64,000 nucleotides of DNA from JAVVXB01 sp036651815 (lineage in GTDB: Bacteria > Bacillota > Clostridia > Christensenellales > CAG-138), in assembly GCA_036651815.1 (NCBI GenBank), contig JAVVXB010000011.1, positions 1 through 64,000 on the forward strand, in the 5' to 3' direction. A program made the position numbers and the translations under genes. The notes beneath the pieces are model-generated. The model made no database searches and was not told the origin of the DNA. It saw only the letters and a list, made by a program, of their open reading frames with translations. This document shows positions 25,882-35,507 of this stretch, in pieces (position 1 is the first letter of the stretch; the number at the start of each line of letters is the position of its first letter).

Positions 25882-28026
25882 ATGTATATGACAACAGACG
25901 AAAGACTGAAGCTGATTAAAAAGCAAGCAAAGCGCATTTTTTGGATTGTGCTGAGCGCACTCCTATTATTCATCGCTGCTGTTTATGCGCTTAAAACCTA
26001 TACAGATCTAACCCTGTATCTGCCCACTTTTAGAGATGTTTTCTATTCATTCCGCTGCGCCGGTCGTAAAATTCAGCATCGAAGCAACGGCAACTGGGAG
26101 AATTTTACGGTCTACGGTGTGGAAATTGATGCCATGCAGCCATCTACAGATTATGAAACCTATCAAACATGGTTCGCCGATCTTACGAATATGAACGCTA
26201 ATACTGTGTATGTCCACATGGTGATGCCACCCGATTTCTACCGTGCACTGCATGACCACAACACCGATGCCTCATCCCCACTTTATCTTTTGCAGGGCGT
26301 GGAACTCACGGATCAAATCTTCGCCGATATGTCGGATGCGGAATCCGGTAAGATGGTCACTCTGCTGCAAAGGGAGGGACGCTTAGCCATCGATGCCGTC
26401 CACGGTCGCCGATCCACGCTTGGATACCGTGTGGATGTATCGGATGAAACATTAGGTTTTTTGGTAGGCAACCATTGGAACAGCGACTTTGTGCAGTATA
26501 CCGATCACATTTCAAGCCGCATTGCCGGACATTTCAACGGACGCTATGCGGCAGTTTGGGAAATGGGTAGCGCGATGGAAACCTTGCTTGCCCGCGTGTT
26601 TAACGACCTTTTCTTTTATGAAACGAACAAGTATCAAACGCAGCACATCATCGGCTTTGGCAACACTCAGAAAACCGATCTGCTCTACCATGACAATTCT
26701 TATGCCATCGGTCTCAACGAGCACATGTCATCGGTCAACACCATGCACATCTCCACCACCGATCTTGTGAATACGGGTGTTTTCGCTGCGTATTCTCTGG
26801 ATATGGGTGTCTATCAAGGCATGAGCTTTGATCCTGAATATATCAGCTATCTAGATTCAAACGGCCAGCCCAATCCAGCCCGATACTATATGGAATCTCT
26901 TGCAAATGTCCACGCCATCCCCGTCATCATGAGCTGTATTCAGGTATCCAGCGCACAGGGCGTTTCCGGTCTGGACGAAATTCTTGGGTACCATCGCGGT
27001 GGACTGAAGGAAACTCAACAGGCCGAAGCGCTCAGTTGGCTGTTTCAACAAGCAGTCCAATCTGGCACCAATGGTGGTTGCATCGGCAGTTATTTGGATC
27101 AGCCGCGACATACGGCATGGAATCGTAGGCTATATGTTGATCCGGCAAGCGATGCCCGCTGGCTGGACGCGTTAGATTCTGAACAATCTCTTGGCATTGT
27201 CGCTTTAGAACCAGGAGAATTTCCTGTCTGTATGGTGGATGGAGATGTACAGGAATGGAATAATATTCCTTTCTCGCTCCAACAGGATAACGTGCGATTA
27301 CAAACAGTATGGGATGAAAAGTTTTTTTATCTACACATTTGGCTGAAAAATTATAACCCCAGCAACGACGTTGTTTACCTTTCCTTTGATATCACACCCA
27401 ATTCTGGCGCGCGCAGAAACGAAGCGCAACAGCTTACCTTCGATCGCAATATGGACTTTCTGCTGAGTGTCAACGGTAAGCAACGGGCCAAACTCACCGT
27501 GCAGGAATACTACGACTCCACGAGTGCCTTTTATAGTCATGATTTTACGGGGCAGCAATGGTTCGTGCATCCAAATAATCCATACAGCAATCAGTTTTCG
27601 GATATTTGCCAGTATGTTCGCCCTACGCTCTTTCCGCTGAATGCTGAACCGATTCCATATGCGGTGCGGGATGCTGGAATCCTGCCCTATGGAAACGCCA
27701 ACCCCGTCTCCAACGCTTATAATTCCCTAGCAAATTATTATATCAATGGCGAACACTTAGAATTACGCATTCCTTGGGGACTGCTGAACTTCACTGATCC
27801 ATCCAAAATGCGGATCCTTGGCGATTTTTATCAGTTGGGAGACTCGAGTATCCCCATTGACAACCTATACATCGGCCTAGCCGTGTTCCAAAGTCAGGAG
27901 CTGATCTCGTATCCCAGTGCAAGCGTTGCGCTTACGGGTTGGGAAAACGATGGCAACTATCGTACGCGAAAGAAAGCAGCATATTTTACGCTGCAACAAC
28001 TGTTTGAGGAGTATCAAAAATCATGA
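25882..28026 (+). CDS. Large membrane-anchored protein, glycosidase-like barrel plus C-terminal beta domain, function unknown
   Basis: 714 residues. A membrane helix spans about residues 19-38, then an exported part. Residues 70-420 have the rhythm of a TIM-barrel glycosidase: the opening VYGVEIDAMQPSTDYETYQ with MNANTVYVHMVMP matches the strand 1/strand 2 text of GH-like barrels. Residues 440-700 look like a beta-sandwich of the CBM9/DOMON kind (FPVCMVDGDVQEWNNIPF; FFYLHIWLKN; HLELRIPWGLLNF). No catalytic Glu pair could be assigned with certainty. The gene starts 3 bases after cotH and overlaps the next by 4, so it is part of the polymer operon. A role in trimming or binding the polymer is inferred. 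Confidence 0.7.
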   Translation: MYMTTDERLKLIKKQAKRIFWIVLSALLLFIAAVYALKTYTDLTLYLPTFRDVFYSFRCAGRKIQHRSNGNWENFTVYGVEIDAMQPSTDYETYQTWFADLTNMNANTVYVHMVMPPDFYRALHDHNTDASSPLYLLQGVELTDQIFADMSDAESGKMVTLLQREGRLAIDAVHGRRSTLGYRVDVSDETLGFLVGNHWNSDFVQYTDHISSRIAGHFNGRYAAVWEMGSAMETLLARVFNDLFFYETNKYQTQHIIGFGNTQKTDLLYHDNSYAIGLNEHMSSVNTMHISTTDLVNTGVFAAYSLDMGVYQGMSFDPEYISYLDSNGQPNPARYYMESLANVHAIPVIMSCIQVSSAQGVSGLDEILGYHRGGLKETQQAEALSWLFQQAVQSGTNGGCIGSYLDQPRHTAWNRRLYVDPASDARWLDALDSEQSLGIVALEPGEFPVCMVDGDVQEWNNIPFSLQQDNVRLQTVWDEKFFYLHIWLKNYNPSNDVVYLSFDITPNSGARRNEAQQLTFDRNMDFLLSVNGKQRAKLTVQEYYDSTSAFYSHDFTGQQWFVHPNNPYSNQFSDICQYVRPTLFPLNAEPIPYAVRDAGILPYGNANPVSNAYNSLANYYINGEHLELRIPWGLLNFTDPSKMRILGDFYQLGDSSIPIDNLYIGLAVFQSQELISYPSASVALTGWENDGNYRTRKKAAYFTLQQLFEEYQKS

Positions 28027-30893
28027 TAAAGCGCTCTTTTGCATGTATTATTGTATTCATGCTGTTGACGCTCTCTGCTTGTATGCCTACTTTGTGCGGG
28101 AATCCCATTCCCAATCGTGATTTCACAAGCCCCTCTGTCTCAGCGTTAACCACCGGCAACCCATTGATCAACGAAAATACGACCTGGCGATATGAAGACA
28201 GCGGTATGGATCCGGCTCTTGATCTATCCAATCGAAATGCTTGGAAATCCGCCAGTTTTGATGATTCCGGTTGGGCAATCGGGCAGGGTAGCTTTGGCGC
28301 AAAGGATGGTGTGTTGCAACCATTAGGAGGCGGGTTTCTTCCGAAAAATTTGCTGCATGTGCAAGCAGATGACGGTCATCCGATCCCGACATATTTTTTT
28401 CGTACCATTCTCACCATTGATGACCCATCAACCGTCCCATTTCTCAGCGGAACGATCTGGTATGACGATGCCATTATCGTCTCTATCAACGGTGTGCAAA
28501 TTTTTGCCGACAATCTGCCCAGCGACAGCTTTTCTCAGAATTTAGAATTTGGTGCCGCAGCCGCAGCCGACGCTCCGCGAGAAGGCTCTTTCCATACTAA
28601 TGCTGGTATGCTGCGTGCTGGCAAGAACATTGTTTCCGTTGAACTGCATCAGGCCGCGGCAAGCAGTTCAGATATCTTCTTTTTATTTTCTTCGCTCAAG
28701 GCCACGAATCAACCAGCTTTTTTACAGCCGAAATCCCTTGCATTATTGGTGGGAAACAGTTCAAATTGTGTTGGCGTGCGCTGGCATGCCGAAGGCGCTC
28801 ATGCAGCACTTCGAATTGCTGAAGGGACCTACTCTGGGCATGCTTATCCTGAAAATAGTGGTGTGATACCGGGATTGGCCTCTGCTGATGATGCAAATGA
28901 TTATTCCGTCACCGTCACCAATCTAAAGCCAAACACCACCTATTCTTACTGGGTGCAAAATCAGCAGGGGGCTTCGGAAATTGACACGTTCCACACCAGC
29001 AATCCGGATCAGTATACGTTTGTTTACATGGGCGACCCACAGATCACCGGTCCGTCTGATGCCGACAAACTCAATCATGCGCTGCAGACTTTTTCGGACA
29101 CCGCTTTCTACATCAGCGCGGGTGATCAGGTCTATCATAGCGACGATGCTTCCCTCTACCGTACATATGTTGGTATGGATGCCTTTCAGCATGCGCCATT
29201 TTTTGCTTGTATCGGTAATCATGATGATCCAGCGTTCTACAAGGCCTATCTAAATCCGCCGAATGTATCCCATACTGGCAATGATTATGCATTCTCCTAC
29301 GGTAATGCGCTGTTCGTCTGTATTGATACCAACAACTCCGATTATGATGCGCACGCCGCATTTTTACGGCAAACAATTATGGATAAAGATTTGCCATGGG
29401 TGATTGTTAGCATGCATCATTCTCTGTTCGGTGCTGGCAATCATGCCGGCGAAGCATCGTCCTCTGAATTGCAAAGGAAATATGCCGCGTTGTTTTCCAG
29501 TTTAAATGTGGATCTTGTTCTCTCCGGGCATGATCACATCTACGCACGTACACACCTCATGGAAAACACAACTCCAGTCTCAGGTATCGGTGAAACCAAC
29601 CTGCAAAAAAATGATGGACAAACATTGTACATTAGCGCCGGCACCAGCACCGGTTCGAAGTATTATGAGGAGCAAACAATCAATGTCGCCGCACTTGCCT
29701 GCGTACAACAAGAACAGTTTCCCGTTCTCCTGCGCGTGAACGTAACCAAGGATGCCATTTCCATCGCCGCTATACAAAGCAATGATAATACAATTTTTGA
29801 CCGCGTAACGTTGAAAAAGAATATGCCTAAAAAGCACGCTGCACAAAGCGGTTATAACGATCTTGTGCAAAATGCGGTGGATTATATCCGACGCGCACAA
29901 TTAAGCAACGGTGCGCTGTCCATCTGGCCTGTTCAGGATGGAAATGCCGTCATCAATCCGTATTTTTCTGATTATGCAGCGCTTGCACTGCTCACTTATG
30001 GAGATATCAACCGCGTAAAGAATTACATCACTTGGCGCTTTTCTCACCTAAATGCTGCAGATTATGATAAAAACGGCTTAGCTTATACGATCTATGATTA
30101 TCATGCAACTATCCAAAATGGTATTACTGTCTCCGAAGAATCTGAGATGCAATATGATTCTGCAGATTCTTACGCCGCAACATTTCTCCTGTTATTAAAC
30201 GCCTATCTCAAACAAACAGGCGATACCACGCTGATTCTGGATCACTATTTACAAATTGCTGGCGTGATCAATGTGTTGTTTTCATGTCTTCAAGACGGCT
30301 TGACGGTTGCAAGCCCCGATTACAGAGTGCAATATCTCATGGATAATTCGGAAGTTTTCGCTGGACTATGCGCAGCTGAAAACTTAATCACCAATGGACT
30401 TCTGCCCGCAACTGTATCGAATTCTACACAGGCTGATGGCATGAAAAAATTATTTGAGCGCACTCAACTCACGCGCATGATGCTTGCTGAAAACCTGGAG
30501 ATGAAGCTTTGGGATGCGCAAGACAGCCGATATCACTATGTCATTCAAGCGGATGGTTCTATTCCTGCTTATTCTGCTACAACATTTTATCCCGATTCCA
30601 TATCCCAGCTCTTTCCCATTGTCTGTGGGGTCATTGCGCCGGAGAGCGAACGTGCTCATGCACTTTACGATCGGTTTTGTACGGACTGGGACTGGGCAAA
30701 CTGGAAGCTTTTCGCACCTGAAGACGCACAACACTATTGGTGTGTGCTAGCTTATTGTGCCGCGCTCATGCAGGATGCGGAGCGGCTTGATCTCTTTCTG
30801 ACCAATTACCGCAGTAAGATTCTGCCGGACAACGCCTATCCATTCAATATATCCGAAGCCGCCTGGATCATTTCTGCATGTACAAGCGCGTAG
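28023..30893 (+). CDS. 956-residue lipoprotein: galactose-binding-like, FN3, metallophosphatase and helical toroid-like domains
   Basis: A lipobox (LTLSAC, Cys about residue 20) makes it an exported lipoprotein. Residues 40-220 resemble a jelly-roll ligand-binding domain (SASFDDSGWAIGQGSFG). Residues 235-325 form a purple-acid-phosphatase N-type FN3 domain (VTNLKPNTTYSYWVQN). Residues 335-560 are a calcineurin-like phosphatase with all metal motifs: MGDPQ, SAGDQVYH, CIGNHDD, VSMHHSLFG and LSGHDHIYART. Residues 615-956 are helix-rich (DYIRRAQLSNGALSIWPV; EMQYDSADSYAATFLLLLNA) and look like an alpha/alpha six-hairpin glycosidase fold. I know of no named protein with this order. It is the last gene of the operon. 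Confidence 0.8.
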   Translation: MIKRSFACIIVFMLLTLSACMPTLCGNPIPNRDFTSPSVSALTTGNPLINENTTWRYEDSGMDPALDLSNRNAWKSASFDDSGWAIGQGSFGAKDGVLQPLGGGFLPKNLLHVQADDGHPIPTYFFRTILTIDDPSTVPFLSGTIWYDDAIIVSINGVQIFADNLPSDSFSQNLEFGAAAAADAPREGSFHTNAGMLRAGKNIVSVELHQAAASSSDIFFLFSSLKATNQPAFLQPKSLALLVGNSSNCVGVRWHAEGAHAALRIAEGTYSGHAYPENSGVIPGLASADDANDYSVTVTNLKPNTTYSYWVQNQQGASEIDTFHTSNPDQYTFVYMGDPQITGPSDADKLNHALQTFSDTAFYISAGDQVYHSDDASLYRTYVGMDAFQHAPFFACIGNHDDPAFYKAYLNPPNVSHTGNDYAFSYGNALFVCIDTNNSDYDAHAAFLRQTIMDKDLPWVIVSMHHSLFGAGNHAGEASSSELQRKYAALFSSLNVDLVLSGHDHIYARTHLMENTTPVSGIGETNLQKNDGQTLYISAGTSTGSKYYEEQTINVAALACVQQEQFPVLLRVNVTKDAISIAAIQSNDNTIFDRVTLKKNMPKKHAAQSGYNDLVQNAVDYIRRAQLSNGALSIWPVQDGNAVINPYFSDYAALALLTYGDINRVKNYITWRFSHLNAADYDKNGLAYTIYDYHATIQNGITVSEESEMQYDSADSYAATFLLLLNAYLKQTGDTTLILDHYLQIAGVINVLFSCLQDGLTVASPDYRVQYLMDNSEVFAGLCAAENLITNGLLPATVSNSTQADGMKKLFERTQLTRMMLAENLEMKLWDAQDSRYHYVIQADGSIPAYSATTFYPDSISQLFPIVCGVIAPESERAHALYDRFCTDWDWANWKLFAPEDAQHYWCVLAYCAALMQDAERLDLFLTNYRSKILPDNAYPFNISEAAWIISACTSA

Positions 30894-31022
30894 CGGATAA
30901 TACACATGTCCCAGCGGATCTGCTCTGTTCACTTATTTAGGATTTCACCGGCGTTCCCTCTGTCAAATATTATCTACATCGAATACTTTTTGAAACAATC
31001 TTTTGGCAATCTCTTCGTTATC

Positions 31023-31080
31023 GAACCACATATACAAGCGCCAACCGTTATAAAACGGCTGGCGCTTGTATATGTGGTTC
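31023..31080 (+). terminator. Long hairpin ending the surface-polymer operon
   Basis: Arms at 31023-31049 and 31054-31080 are 27 bp with one mismatch and a 4-base loop (ATAA). It lies 130 bases past the operon's last stop and between convergent genes (operon on plus, degV on minus), so it may stop transcription from both sides. T-runs are weak. Confidence 0.65.
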
Positions 31081-31119
31081 TGCAATATAAATAAATTGCA
31101 GATAATAGAATAAAAACTA

Positions 31120-32097
31120 CTATTCTTTCTTTTTCATCTTGTTTTCGATGGAGGAAAGCAGGTTGTCAGCTTCGGAAACAATCTTGGTCGTAATGTTGGA
31201 CAACAACGGTTCCTTTCCGGATTGCTTTTCTTCGCCGTGGAAGAAGAGCGCAACCGTACCTGGTCCCACGTGACATCCTGTACCCGGTTCATAGCACACG
31301 ATCATGAATTCCTTTGTGCCGCATTTTTCACGGATCATCTCCGAAAGGGTCACCGCATCCTCTTCACAGCCGCCATGAGCAATGCCAACGGTCTGTTCCG
31401 CAGGATCAACCGCATACGCTTCAAACATCTCTGCAAGCGTTCGAATGGATTTTTTGCGGCCAAGAATCTTCCGATCCAAGATGATTCGGCCCATTTCATC
31501 CGCCTTCATGATCGGCTTCATGTTAATAATGGTTCCAAGCAATGCAGCACCGCCACTGATGCGGCCGCCTCTTTTCAGGAACATAAGGTCATCAACCATA
31601 AATTCCTGACGCATATACACGCGGTTTTCCAGAATGTATTCCGCAATCTCCAACACAGATTTCCCATCGTCACGCATCTTTGCAGCGTGGCAAACCATCA
31701 ACCCTTCCCCAAGAGATGCTGCTTTCGTATCCACCGCAGCAATGGCACGCTCAGGATACTTCTTTGCTAGTTCTTCGACTGCTGCGCTACCAGATGCATA
31801 GGTACCACTAATCCCTGACGACATGGCAACATATAGAACATCTTGACCCGCCTGCAAGCAGGGCTCAAATGCAGCGATGAACGATGCGGTATTAATCATC
31901 GATGTTTTCACCGTAAATGGTTGTTCCTCCCGCATACGTTTGTAAAACGCATCTCCATCAAAATCTGCATCGGCATCAAAACAAATCATCTCAACGCCAT
32001 TTATGCTCATTGTCAAGGATACCACGCGGATATCCAATTGCTTCAGCACATTCTTCTGCAAGTTGGCAGAAGAATCTGTAAATAACTGTATGCTCAT
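31120..32097 (-). CDS. DegV-family fatty-acid-binding protein
   Basis: 325 residues, slightly longer than the usual 280-290. DegV/FakB proteins hold a fatty acid and present it to the kinase FakA for phospholipid synthesis. The family text is clear: IQLFTDSSANLQ at the start, VLYVAMSSGISGTYASGSAA, AAVDTKAASLGEGLMV, MVDDLMFLKRGGRISGGAA and KPIMKADEMGRI, with a C-terminal VGPGTVALFFHG. The final 35 residues are a Lys/Glu/Asn-rich extension. A GGAGACG site precedes the ATG. No FakA gene is nearby. Confidence 0.92.
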   Translation of the reverse strand: MSIQLFTDSSANLQKNVLKQLDIRVVSLTMSINGVEMICFDADADFDGDAFYKRMREEQPFTVKTSMINTASFIAAFEPCLQAGQDVLYVAMSSGISGTYASGSAAVEELAKKYPERAIAAVDTKAASLGEGLMVCHAAKMRDDGKSVLEIAEYILENRVYMRQEFMVDDLMFLKRGGRISGGAALLGTIINMKPIMKADEMGRIILDRKILGRKKSIRTLAEMFEAYAVDPAEQTVGIAHGGCEEDAVTLSEMIREKCGTKEFMIVCYEPGTGCHVGPGTVALFFHGEEKQSGKEPLLSNITTKIVSEADNLLSSIENKMKKKE

Positions 32098-32252
32098 GGT
32101 TAACGTCTCCTTTGTATCTAGTTTTATATACTATATTACTTATTTATGTTCTCAATGTAAAGAAGTTTGTGGAAATTTGTGTTAGAGCCTATTATTATGA
32201 CATAGCGTTTTGAGTACAAATGCATTATAATGTTGATCGGAGGTGAACCGAC

Positions 32253-32867
32253 ATGCGCTATAATCCGCAGCAGATTGCAGGCAAACTTCTGCGATGGGAG
32301 CAATTTTTGACTGAATTTAATTTGCCAACTTGGGATGAGCTTCCGCAAATTGGTTTGTATATGGATCAAGTCATCATCCTGCTCAATGAGTACCTTAGCT
32401 ATTTCGTGTATGAAGGCAATGATGAAAAACTCATTACCGCCACCATGGTCAATAATTATGTGAAGATCAAACTTTTACCCGCACCGATAAAAAAGAAATA
32501 TGGGCGTGCCCACCTAGCCTGTTTAATCATGATCTGCACATTCAAACAAACCCTCAGTATGGCTGTTGTCAAAAAAATGTTGCCCAACGGGGATGAGGAA
32601 GCCATCAAACGCGATTATGATCAGTTTGTATTGATCCACAAGCGTCTACCCGATTATTTTGCGGAACAGGTTAAAATCAGTGCAGCTTCCCTGCTCGAGT
32701 CTAATACGCAGAACGATAACGCAGTCAATAATCTCGTCATAAGCACGGCCGTTGCTGCAAGCTTTGCCAAACTGATGACCAGCAAAATTATTGTACTTCA
32801 ATTAACGCAGGAAACAGAGCCGATAGCCGACCAGGTTGAATCATCACCGACTGAATTGTCTTCATAG
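32253..32867 (+). CDS. DUF1836 domain protein
   Basis: 204 residues. The DUF1836 core is visible in residues 20-150: LPTWDELPQIGLYMDQVI, then LITATMVNNYVKIKLLPAP and the helix text LACLIMICTFKQTLSM. The family is found in Firmicutes and is predicted to contain a MerR-like helix-turn-helix; its function is unknown. The ATG at 32253 follows GGAGGTG. It precedes the GNAT gene by 10 bases. Confidence 0.88.
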   Translation: MRYNPQQIAGKLLRWEQFLTEFNLPTWDELPQIGLYMDQVIILLNEYLSYFVYEGNDEKLITATMVNNYVKIKLLPAPIKKKYGRAHLACLIMICTFKQTLSMAVVKKMLPNGDEEAIKRDYDQFVLIHKRLPDYFAEQVKISAASLLESNTQNDNAVNNLVISTAVAASFAKLMTSKIIVLQLTQETEPIADQVESSPTELSS

Positions 32868-32877
32868 GAGTCAACAG

Positions 32878-33591
32878 ATGCCATCCACCTTCCAAATCAT
32901 CGACCGGGAAATTTCTTATAAGCGTAAATGCTACATTATATGTACCGACTATGATGCGGCAGACTGTTTAACGCGACTGTCAACGTTGTGTGATACAGCA
33001 TTCAACCGTGGCGCTGAGACGGTCTATTTTGCTTGCAAAGATATTGTCCATGCTGCTTTTAAGGAAAGAATTTTTTCCGCACCCGAACACACATTTAAAT
33101 TTTACTGTGACTTTTTCATTATGACTAAAATTTTGCCAGATATGAGTACTTTTCAAGGTTCTCTGCGCATAAAGCCTCTGCGGAAAAGCAATGCACTTTT
33201 ATATGAAGCGCTGTTCAACGAATCGTTTTATTCTGTACCTAACGCGCTGACGATGGATACGCAGCAATTACAACACATTCAAAACGACAGCAGTTGTTCG
33301 GCGGGTTTCTTGATGGAAGGCGGCATGCCCATCGGCGTGTTTGAACTGCAGTACGATGATCCGATCCCGGAAATTGCAGCATTAGCAATCAATGTTGACC
33401 TGCAAGGCCAGGGCTATGGACGACGTGCGCTTGCCACATTGGAGCAACGGCTACGTTCCGAAGGCTTCTCTTGCGCAAAGCTGCTCGTTTCCAGTCTGAA
33501 CCAGCGCGCCATACGCTTGTATTGCTCAGCCGGCTATCTGCAAAACCAGCATCTATCCCGCTGGTACCAAACCGCTTGTATGAGCCTATAA
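32878..33591 (+). CDS. GNAT-family N-acetyltransferase
   Basis: 237 residues from ATG 32878, preceded by AGGAG; longer reading upstream overlaps the DUF1836 gene. The acetyl-CoA-binding motif A is in the C-terminal half (EIAALAINVDLQGQGYGRRA, with the Q/RxxGxG/A loop), followed by KLLVSSLNQRAIRLYCSAGY, the typical motif B. The N-terminal half is not recognised and may be a second, degenerate GNAT fold. The substrate is unknown. It forms a two-gene unit with DUF1836. Confidence 0.85.
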   Translation: MPSTFQIIDREISYKRKCYIICTDYDAADCLTRLSTLCDTAFNRGAETVYFACKDIVHAAFKERIFSAPEHTFKFYCDFFIMTKILPDMSTFQGSLRIKPLRKSNALLYEALFNESFYSVPNALTMDTQQLQHIQNDSSCSAGFLMEGGMPIGVFELQYDDPIPEIAALAINVDLQGQGYGRRALATLEQRLRSEGFSCAKLLVSSLNQRAIRLYCSAGYLQNQHLSRWYQTACMSL

Positions 33592-33694
33592 TTGCATTTG
33601 TATTTCCGTGTTATCTGTATTATAATATTGCCACAAATGCGCAGGATTGTGATATGTATAATCTGAATAACATTTTGAAACGAGGTTTGTTCCC

Positions 33695-34090
33695 ATGAAA
33701 CGCTGTCTGCCCGCGTTCCTGCTGTTTTTTATGATTACCATGCCGATTTTTGGTTGCAAGGCCATCTCGGAAACTGCAGTACTCGACACCGAATCCCGAT
33801 TTCTCTCCAGCGAAGCATTAATTGAAGCAACCGTCCGTGAGCTGACCATTGAAGGCAATGTTGCAAGCGTACGAATTCATTTGCTTAACAGGAGCGGAGG
33901 TCCGGTGGATCATATCGACGCGCAAGTGGAATACACGGATATCAACGATGATGTACTGTATACCGATCAGATTCATGTTGTATATGATGAACCGCTACCA
34001 GATGGCGGGAGTTCCTCCGCAACATCCTCTTGCAACGGAAAAAAAATTAAATTAATCCGCAACATTCATGTGCTTAAGCTACCAGACTAA
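33695..34090 (+). CDS. Small lipoprotein with a beta-sandwich-like domain
   Basis: 131 residues. The signal peptide LPAFLLFFMITMPIFGC ends in a lipobox with Cys at residue 21. The rest reads like a FxLYD/DUF3426-type beta domain (IEGNVASVRIHLLNRSGGPV; VEYTDINDDVLYTDQIHV). The C-terminus KKIKLIRNIHVLKLPD is basic. Function is unknown. It stands alone between the GNAT and glycosyltransferase genes. Confidence 0.75.
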   Translation: MKRCLPAFLLFFMITMPIFGCKAISETAVLDTESRFLSSEALIEATVRELTIEGNVASVRIHLLNRSGGPVDHIDAQVEYTDINDDVLYTDQIHVVYDEPLPDGGSSSATSSCNGKKIKLIRNIHVLKLPD

Positions 34091-34322
34091 GCACGCAGAT
34101 TAAATCAAAAGTAACCATGTATACTGCAAACCGCTTGTGCATCCATTTCGTTCGCGTCATTACCGCCCGAATGGTTTTGGATGCAGGTTTGTTGGCGATA
34201 TGCATTTTTTTAAAGTCATCGTTATAGAGCCGTTTTATCCTGCAGATAGCCGAAAAATTGACAAATACAATAAAAATCGGTATTCTTACCGCAACAGCAG
34301 TTCGTACAAAGGGGATTTTTCT

Positions 34323-35507
34323 ATGAGCAACCTGAAACCAGCCATTATTGCCATTGGATACAATCGTCCGGATGCGCTTTCCCGACTACTGACAAGTTTG
34401 TCGCGCGCGGATTATCCCACAGAAAACATTCCCTTGATTATCAGCATCGATAGAAGTGACAATCAGGCAGATGTTGTTGCGGCTGCAGAAGCATTTGATT
34501 GGACTCACGGCACAAAAATCATTCGCCGGTTTGATGAACGACAGGGCCTGCGTAAGCATGTTTTGCAATGTGGCGATCTGTCCGAAACCTATGGCACCGT
34601 CATTATTCTGGAAGATGATTTAATCGTTTCCCCTGATTATTATCGGTATGTATCCTCCGCCCTGCATTTTTATGAGGATCAGCCCTGTATTGCTGGCATT
34701 TCACTCTACAGCCACGCTTGGAACGGCTACGCAGATTATGCGTTTATTGCGGAACGTAACGGATATGATACGTATCTTGGACAGTTCAGCATTACCTGGG
34801 GTCAATGTTGGACCGCCGCCCAGTGGAAAAGTTTTCGTGCATGGTATTTGATCAACACCGGTAAAATCGATCGTCTCAATAACCGCATTCCAGACGATAT
34901 ATCCCGTTGGCCAGAGACTTCTTGGGGCAAGTATTTTGCCTGTTACCTTGTTGAAAACAATCTGTTTTACGTTGTGCCATATGTGTCGCTTTCCACCAAC
35001 TGTGAAGAGATGGGGCAGCATGCCAACGGTAATAGCGATGCACACCAAGTTCCGCTGCTTGCCAGCGGAATAGTGGATTACCGGTTCGCGCCAATCGAAG
35101 CTGCTATTCGGTACGATCTGTTTTTCGAGCGCATGAACCTCGATATCCATTTGAATTCGGGTATTTTGCCGGAAGATCTATGCATCGATCTGAACGCAAC
35201 CAAGCGCAGCACCTTCGGCAAACGGTATCTGCTGACAACCCAACGATACGACCTGCCAGTGGTACGCAGCTATGGCTTACGTCTGCGACCCATCGAAGCA
35301 AATGTGATCTTCGGCTTGCCTGGCGATGTCATTCGTCTCTATGATGCAAAGGATGGGCTTCCAACCCCCATAAAACCGGATGAATTCCGACGACTGCAAT
35401 ATGAGTTGTACCGCTTCGACTGGCGTCGACTTTTGCGGTTCACACTGCGCACCATCCGCGTTAAGGTACGGCAGCGTATATCACGCCTATTCAGAAAGGA
35501 TGCCTGA
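34323..35507 (+). CDS. Glycosyltransferase (GT-A fold)
   Basis: About 394 residues from ATG 34323, which follows AAAGGGGA. It opens KPAIIAIGYNRPDALSRLL, then SIDRSDN and the DxD-like VIILEDDLIVSPDYYRY near residue 100, the pattern of family-2/GNT-I-like enzymes. WGQCWTAAQWKSFRAW is a second family block. No membrane segment was seen; the Arg/Lys-rich C-terminus may contact the membrane. The sugar and acceptor are unknown. The stop overlaps the start of the polysaccharide deacetylase by one base, so the two are coupled. Confidence 0.85.
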   Translation: MSNLKPAIIAIGYNRPDALSRLLTSLSRADYPTENIPLIISIDRSDNQADVVAAAEAFDWTHGTKIIRRFDERQGLRKHVLQCGDLSETYGTVIILEDDLIVSPDYYRYVSSALHFYEDQPCIAGISLYSHAWNGYADYAFIAERNGYDTYLGQFSITWGQCWTAAQWKSFRAWYLINTGKIDRLNNRIPDDISRWPETSWGKYFACYLVENNLFYVVPYVSLSTNCEEMGQHANGNSDAHQVPLLASGIVDYRFAPIEAAIRYDLFFERMNLDIHLNSGILPEDLCIDLNATKRSTFGKRYLLTTQRYDLPVVRSYGLRLRPIEANVIFGLPGDVIRLYDAKDGLPTPIKPDEFRRLQYELYRFDWRRLLRFTLRTIRVKVRQRISRLFRKDA

